The position numbers were made by a program, and so were the translations under genes. Shown here piece by piece: positions 60,242 to 64,000 of a stretch of 64,000 nucleotides of DNA. Below the pieces are notes generated by a model, which worked only from the letters and a program-made list of their open reading frames with translations, made no database searches and was not told where the DNA came from. Source of the stretch: Oscillospiraceae bacterium (GTDB lineage Bacteria; Bacillota; Clostridia; Oscillospirales; CAG-272); contig SVQK01000041.1 of assembly GCA_015065385.1 (NCBI GenBank), positions 1 through 64,000 of the forward strand. Direction: 5' to 3'. How positions within the stretch are numbered: position 1 is the first letter of the stretch; each line of letters opens with the position of its first letter.

Positions 60242-60296
60242 AGCCGCAGACTGCTGATGATCGCTGATCGATCGGCAAATCTGCGGCTGTTGTTTG
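60242..60296. terminator. Terminator after the fusion-lipoprotein trio
   Basis: AGCCGCAGA (60242-60250) pairs perfectly with TCTGCGGCT (60280-60288) around a structured loop; GTTGTTTG follows. The T-tract is broken, so efficiency may be moderate. It sits between convergent genes. Confidence 0.65.
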
Positions 60297-60332
60297 ATTC
60301 GGGTTCGGTTCAACAAGATCCGGGGCGGCGCG

Positions 60333-60584
60333 TCACCACTTCCGGTCGGCGGGATTCGGGCACTTCATCCGGCGGTAAGCGGCGCGGAATTCCACATAGC
60401 ACCCGCACTTCATGCAGACGCCGGACAGCAGGAAGTCGCAGCTCCGGCATGCGTCCAGACGGGACTGATACAGAGCGTCGTCCGCCCGCTCGCCCGTGGG
60501 GATCCTCTCCACCCGGTCCCGGACGGCGCGCCAGACATCGTCCTCAGCAGCTTCCCGCAGAAGGCAGCGCTTGCATTCCTCCAT
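60333..60584 (-). CDS. DUF6171 family protein
   Basis: The 83-residue protein matches DUF6171: CKRCLLRE at the start, IPTGERADDALYQSRLDACRSC, then SGVCMKCGCYVEFRAA and a terminal CP...W. Eight cysteines in CxxC-like pairs suggest binding of zinc or another metal. Function is unknown; such small proteins are common in gut Clostridia. It begins 12 nt after the arabinofuranosidase stop and probably shares that transcript, though with a poor ribosome site. Confidence 0.85.
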   Translation of the reverse strand: MEECKRCLLREAAEDDVWRAVRDRVERIPTGERADDALYQSRLDACRSCDFLLSGVCMKCGCYVEFRAAYRRMKCPNPADRKW

Positions 60585-60596
60585 CGTCCGGACGGT

Positions 60597-62069
60597 TTAC
60601 GCGCGCTCGACGAGGAACTTCACCACGGAGCAGGGCGGGATCGTCGCTTTGAACCCGTCCGCGGTCGCCTCGGCCCCGTCGAAGGGCTTCGAGAAAACGG
60701 CGTTCTTGTTCTCGAAGCTGTTGTGGTCGTGCGGGTCGCCCGAGAGGATCTCAGCGGTCACGCCCTTCACCTTGGAATCGGCGATCTGGCAGAGGATTTC
60801 GGCGGATTCGGTCAGGGAGGTGTTCACGACGGTGGAGACGATCGTGCCGTCCTCCTTCTCGGACGCGCTTTCGACGAGCTGGGGCAGTCTTTCCCCGAGC
60901 TTCTTCGTCGTGAGGTAGGAGCCGAGCAGGGTGCTGTCCTGATGGTCGCGGAAGAGCTTGAAGACGTAGTAGGTGGGCGTCAGAAGCATCTGTTCCCCGT
61001 CGGTCAGGGCCACGGACTGGAGCACGTTGATCGTCTGGGCGATGTTGGCCATCTTCACGCGGTCGCTGTGCTTGTTGAAAATGTTGAGGTTCAGACCGGC
61101 GACGATGGCGTCCCGCATGGCGTTCTGCTGGTAGAGGAAGCCCGGGTTGGTCCCCTCCTCTACATCATGCCAGGTGCCCCATTCGTCCACGATCAGGCCG
61201 ACTCTCTTCTTCGGGTCGTACCGGGTCATGACCGCGTCGTGGCACCGGATCAGCTCGTCCATATAGTAGGACTTCTCGAGGCAGGTGTAATATTCCTCGT
61301 CGGTGAACTCGAGCGCCTTGCCCTTGTGTCCCCAGTCGCCTGTGACGGTGTAATAGTGGAGGGAAAGCCCGTCCATCATCCGTCCGGCGCGCGCCATGAG
61401 AACGTCCGTCCAGTTGTAGTCCGAGCCGTTCGGGCCGCAGGCGATCTTCATCACCCGGTTCTTCCGGTCGTAGATCCGCACATAGGTGGCGTAACGGCGG
61501 AACTGGTCGGCGTAGAACTCCGCGCTCATGCTGCCGCCGCATCCCCAGTTCTCGTTGCCCACGCCGAAGTATTTCAGCTTCCACGGCTTTTCGCTGCCGT
61601 TCTCTTTTCTGAGGTCGGCCATGGGGGAGACGCCGTCAAAGGTCATGTACTCGACCCATTCGCTCATCTCCTGCACGGATCCGGATCCGACGTTCCCGGT
61701 CACATAGGCCTCGCACCCGATCTGGCGGCAGAGCTCGAAGAATTCGTGCGTGCCGAAGGAGTTGTCTTCGATCACGCCGCCCCAGTGGGTGTTGATCATC
61801 TTTTTCCGGGACGCGCGGGGGCCGATGCCGTCCTTCCAGTGGTATTCGTCGGCGAAGCATCCGCCGGGCCAGCGGAGAACGGGCAGTCCGGCTTCCTTGA
61901 GGGCTTCCACCACGTCCTTGCGCATGCCGTTGACGTTCGGGATGGGGGAATCCTCTCCGACGAAGACGCCCTCGTAGATGCAGCGTCCGAGGTGCTCGCT
62001 GAACGTGCCGTAGATGTCCCGGCTGATCGCGCTCAGCTTCTGATTGGGGTTGATGAGGTATTTTTCCAT
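60597..62069 (-). CDS. Alpha-L-arabinofuranosidase, GH51
   Basis: GH51 enzymes remove terminal arabinofuranose from arabinan and arabinoxylan oligosaccharides. The 490-residue protein has the TIM barrel with acid/base Glu in [12 protein letters not shown] and nucleophile Glu in IVDEWGTWH, the [15 protein letters not shown] start and [14 protein letters not shown], plus the C-terminal beta domain. There is no signal peptide, so it acts in the cytoplasm on imported oligosaccharides, as most GH51 members do. GAAAGGACTGACCC precedes the ATG. Confidence 0.96.
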   Translation of the reverse strand: MEKYLINPNQKLSAISRDIYGTFSEHLGRCIYEGVFVGEDSPIPNVNGMRKDVVEALKEAGLPVLRWPGGCFADEYHWKDGIGPRASRKKMINTHWGGVIEDNSFGTHEFFELCRQIGCEAYVTGNVGSGSVQEMSEWVEYMTFDGVSPMADLRKENGSEKPWKLKYFGVGNENWGCGGSMSAEFYADQFRRYATYVRIYDRKNRVMKIACGPNGSDYNWTDVLMARAGRMMDGLSLHYYTVTGDWGHKGKALEFTDEEYYTCLEKSYYMDELIRCHDAVMTRYDPKKRVGLIVDEWGTWHDVEEGTNPGFLYQQNAMRDAIVAGLNLNIFNKHSDRVKMANIAQTINVLQSVALTDGEQMLLTPTYYVFKLFRDHQDSTLLGSYLTTKKLGERLPQLVESASEKEDGTIVSTVVNTSLTESAEILCQIADSKVKGVTAEILSGDPHDHNSFENKNAVFSKPFDGAEATADGFKATIPPCSVVKFLVERA

Positions 62070-62121
62070 GGGTCAGTCCTTTCTGTGTGGTTGGTGATCA
62101 GTGTATGAACCGGGGGCGGGT

Positions 62122-62658
62122 TCACTCGAACAGGAAACATCCGGAATAGGTCATGGTGCCGCGGCCGTGGTTGTAGGGGATCCCGCAGTCCCGGCAGACC
62201 TGCGTCACAAAGAGGCCGAAGCCCTCCATCGAGTAGACCATCCTGTCCGGGAAGCGGCAGGGGCTGTCGGGGTAGGTGCATTTCTTGCAGTTTTTGCATC
62301 CGCCCGCGCCGAGAGCAAGCACGCCGGGGTACAGCTCCCGCATCTTCGCGTAGAGCTTCTGGAAGTTCTCGCTGTGGCGCTTCCCGAGCGCTTCGATCCC
62401 TTCCCAGTCGAAATCGTCCTCCAGTTCCTGAACGCTCTGAACCAGCAGGCCGCGTTTGAATCCGGCGAGCATTTCCCGGCTCTTGTCCAGATCCCCGAAG
62501 GCGGGCGGGCAGGCCCACGTCGTGTTGTACGCGCCGCAGAGATTCTTTTCGCACGCCGCGCGGACGTCCTCCAGCACCTCCAGCTTCGTCGCGTCCATCG
62601 GGGCCGAGCAGTCAAAGCCGTATTCCCCTGCCATCGCAACCAGTTCTTCGTCTGTCAT
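62122..62658 (-). CDS. DUF2284 metal-binding protein
   Basis: The 178-residue protein matches DUF2284, predicted metal-binding proteins: WACPPAFGDLDKSREML, a four-cysteine cluster GGCKNCKKCTYPDSPC, then CRFPDRMVYSMEGFGL and CRDCGIPYNHG. At least nine cysteines suggest an iron-sulfur or zinc site. Its role is unknown, with proposals of corrinoid or electron-transfer links made only for the family. ATG 62658 follows GGAGGAAAGACAAT; an earlier in-frame ATG lies within the leader. It has its own promoter and precedes the GH51 gene by 52 bp. Confidence 0.88.
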   Translation of the reverse strand: MTDEELVAMAGEYGFDCSAPMDATKLEVLEDVRAACEKNLCGAYNTTWACPPAFGDLDKSREMLAGFKRGLLVQSVQELEDDFDWEGIEALGKRHSENFQKLYAKMRELYPGVLALGAGGCKNCKKCTYPDSPCRFPDRMVYSMEGFGLFVTQVCRDCGIPYNHGRGTMTYSGCFLFE

Positions 62659-62717
62659 ATTGTCTTTCCTCCGTCGCATCCGCCCCGCGTCCGGAACAGG
62701 GGCTTGATTTCGATGGT

Positions 62718-62747
62718 ATTATACTTCATTCGGAGCGCGCGTGTCAA
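62718..62747 (-). promoter_or_regulatory. Promoter of the DUF2284 gene
   Basis: TTGACA (62742-62747) and TATAAT (62718-62723) on the minus strand are spaced by 18 nt; the -35 overlaps the stop codon of the upstream glycosidase. Confidence 0.9.
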
Positions 62748-64000
62748 GAGGCGGCGGGCGGTTTTGCCGATCCGTTTCCGTTCTTCCTCCGGTTGAAGAT
62801 CAGCGCAAAAACGCCTCCGAGGACAGCCGCCGCCCCGACCGCTCCCAAAATCAGCGGAAGAGGGGATTTTTCTTCCTTCTCCTCGCCGTCCGGCTCCGGA
62901 TTTTCCGGTTCCGGCTCTTCCGGAGGCTCTTCCGCCGGTTCGGGCGCGGAATCCGGTACGGGAGCGGAGTCCGTCTCTTCTCCGGCTTCCTTCACCTCGG
63001 CGTCCTCCGGATCCGGCAGAACGGCGGAAGAGGAGGAAATGTGCCAGAGAGCCGCGTCACGGCCGGGAACGGAACAGACGAAGCTCCCGTTTTCCTCCGG
63101 ATCCGCTTCGGTTCCGCGCCAGAGCTCGCGTGCGGAAAGGGTGCCGCCCTCCGCCGGAAGTTTCCCCGTCAGATCGAAGGCAAACGTCCGCTCCTCGCCC
63201 GCGAAGTTGAAGACCGCCAGCCAGAGATCCCCGCCGTCCGCGTGCCAGAAGGCCTCGGCGCATTTCTCCCCGGGCGTCACCGACCAAGGACGGAACGCCG
63301 CGCCCAGCTTTGCCGTCTCCACGATCCCGGGATTGGCAAACAGGGCGTCGATCCTGCGCTCCTTCTCCGATCCCGGCTCGATGTCGGAGAGATCGTCCCC
63401 GACCAGAAAGCTCGTCCCGGAAATCGCCCCCGCCGTCACACGCGCTCTGGCCTCGCCTTCCGTCACGTCGCCCGCCTTGCTTCTGCCCCAGACCACAAGA
63501 TGATCCGGGTCGGGATACGGATAGACCGCCTTCTCCCAGAAGCCCGCCGTGAGACAGCTCAGGACGTGGCGGGTGTTGTCGAGGGAGGAGAACGCGTCGC
63601 AGCTGATCCGCCGTCCGTCCGCGTACTGATACGGGAAGAGAGGCGCGATGGAGAGGTTTACGAAGAGCTTTCCGTCGCAGATCTCCCGGATCTTTGCCAT
63701 GCCGACGGCGTACGCCTGCATCCCGGTCTTGACGGCGGGATCGTGGTGCATGCCCTCGAGCGCGCCGTGGGTCATGAAGTCGAGTTTCACATAGTCAAAG
63801 CCGAAATCGATGAAAGCCGTAAGCTGCTTCTCCAGCCGCGCAAGAACCGCGGGATGGGTCGGATCGAGGGCAAATCCCCCGTCCAGCTTGCCGTACAGCC
63901 CGCTCCCGTCGGATTTTTTCAGGGCGGCGTCGTAATAGGAGAATCCCGTCCCCTCGATCCTGCTCGCTTTCAGCGCGTTTTCGTCGGAGTGCCACGCGGT
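62744..64000 (-). CDS. Membrane-anchored alpha-galactosidase-like glycosidase (GH36/27 type), partial
   Basis: The gene runs off the right edge, leaving at least 418 C-terminal residues. The frame stays open to 64000, encoding GGFALDPTHPAVLARLE and DFGFDYVKLDFMTHG, where the Asp in VKLDF is the expected nucleophile of clan GH-D enzymes. A beta-sandwich domain follows (FWHADGGDLWLAVFNFAG), then a Pro/Glu/Ala-rich linker of about 60 residues and a single membrane helix (LPLILGAVGAAAVLGGVFAL) with a basic tail (NRRKNG). It is thus probably displayed outside the cell, tethered by its C terminus; no LPxTG motif is present. Confidence 0.82.
   Translation of the reverse strand, partial: TAWHSDENALKASRIEGTGFSYYDAALKKSDGSGLYGKLDGGFALDPTHPAVLARLEKQLTAFIDFGFDYVKLDFMTHGALEGMHHDPAVKTGMQAYAVGMAKIREICDGKLFVNLSIAPLFPYQYADGRRISCDAFSSLDNTRHVLSCLTAGFWEKAVYPYPDPDHLVVWGRSKAGDVTEGEARARVTAGAISGTSFLVGDDLSDIEPGSEKERRIDALFANPGIVETAKLGAAFRPWSVTPGEKCAEAFWHADGGDLWLAVFNFAGEERTFAFDLTGKLPAEGGTLSARELWRGTEADPEENGSFVCSVPGRDAALWHISSSSAVLPDPEDAEVKEAGEETDSAPVPDSAPEPAEEPPEEPEPENPEPDGEEKEEKSPLPLILGAVGAAAVLGGVFALIFNRRKNGNGSAKPPAAS

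Noticed and set aside
1-64000. CRISPR arrays, tRNA, rRNA, prophage or transposase genes
   Set aside because: No regular spacer-repeat pattern, no tRNA-like cloverleaf and no integrase or transposase motif was seen by reading; a tRNA or CRISPR prediction program would settle this.

Overview
The window looks like a chromosomal stretch of an anaerobic, GC-rich member of the Bacillota, class Clostridia, probably an uncultured gut lineage. The evidence is the gene content: RicT/PSP1, a CD1247-type zinc-ribbon protein, DUF4298 and DUF6171 proteins, a TatD-linked radical SAM protein, NFACT/RqcH, TmcAL next to acetate kinase, and Clostridia-type lipoproteins. Sigma-A promoters are canonical, many with exact 17-nt spacers, and AGGAGG-like ribosome sites are common. 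No rRNA, tRNA, CRISPR array, phage or transposase gene was recognised. Species-level placement is not possible from the sequence alone.

Layout. 1-469 is a non-coding island packed with short perfect hairpins. 470-6016 holds a Gfo/Idh oxidoreductase, lexA with two SOS-like boxes, efp (with a hairpin between ribosome site and start), a zinc-ribbon protein, and a histidine phosphatase / DUF4298 / lactonase operon. 6178-10028 is a BlaI-BlaR1-like regulatory pair in which the M56 sensor is fused to a degenerate M23 domain and a long coiled coil; a 46-bp dyad overlaps its promoter. 10080-14098 has an XRE regulator, a GH43-like enzyme, a translationally coupled trio (two paralogous membrane proteins plus a small XRE regulator) and a small exported protein. 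14207-20604 is a housekeeping cluster (holB, ricT, ferredoxin, trmN6-like, rsmI) followed by an epimerase and a sulfatase. 20832-29181 holds nagA, an inverted-repeat-bounded non-coding element, metG-tatD-radical SAM, a regulator, tmcAL and ackA.

29246-36770 on the minus strand carries an unknown membrane protein, a GNAT protein, rqcH, a PMM-like HAD phosphatase, a diacylglycerol-glucosyltransferase-like enzyme, plsY and a lipoprotein. 36982-42763 has an orphan sugar-binding lipoprotein, an HPr-like protein lacking His15, and a divergent sugar module (oxidoreductase; FGGY kinase plus epimerase). 42957-45992 is a MacB/FtsX-type ABC exporter. 46005-46499 is a second hairpin island sharing short exact words with the first. 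46500-52769 contains another oxidoreductase, a CwlD-like amidase, a flavodoxin, an epimerase, a DUF3592 protein, a second orphan binding lipoprotein and a ProX-type deacylase.

52999-60232 is the most unusual coding region: three tandem lipoproteins of about 770-810 residues, each joining a propeller-like N-terminal half to a family-1 solute-binding-protein half, with the 3' relic of another copy between the second and third. No permease genes accompany them. 60333-64000 ends the window with a DUF6171 protein, a GH51 arabinofuranosidase, a DUF2284 protein and a GH36/27-like glycosidase with a C-terminal membrane anchor, cut by the window edge.

Together the accessory genes suggest a glycan-foraging lifestyle: surface-anchored glycosidases, sulfatase, sugar dehydrogenases/epimerases, a sugar kinase and several solute-binding lipoproteins, set among conserved translation, lipid and acetate-fermentation genes.
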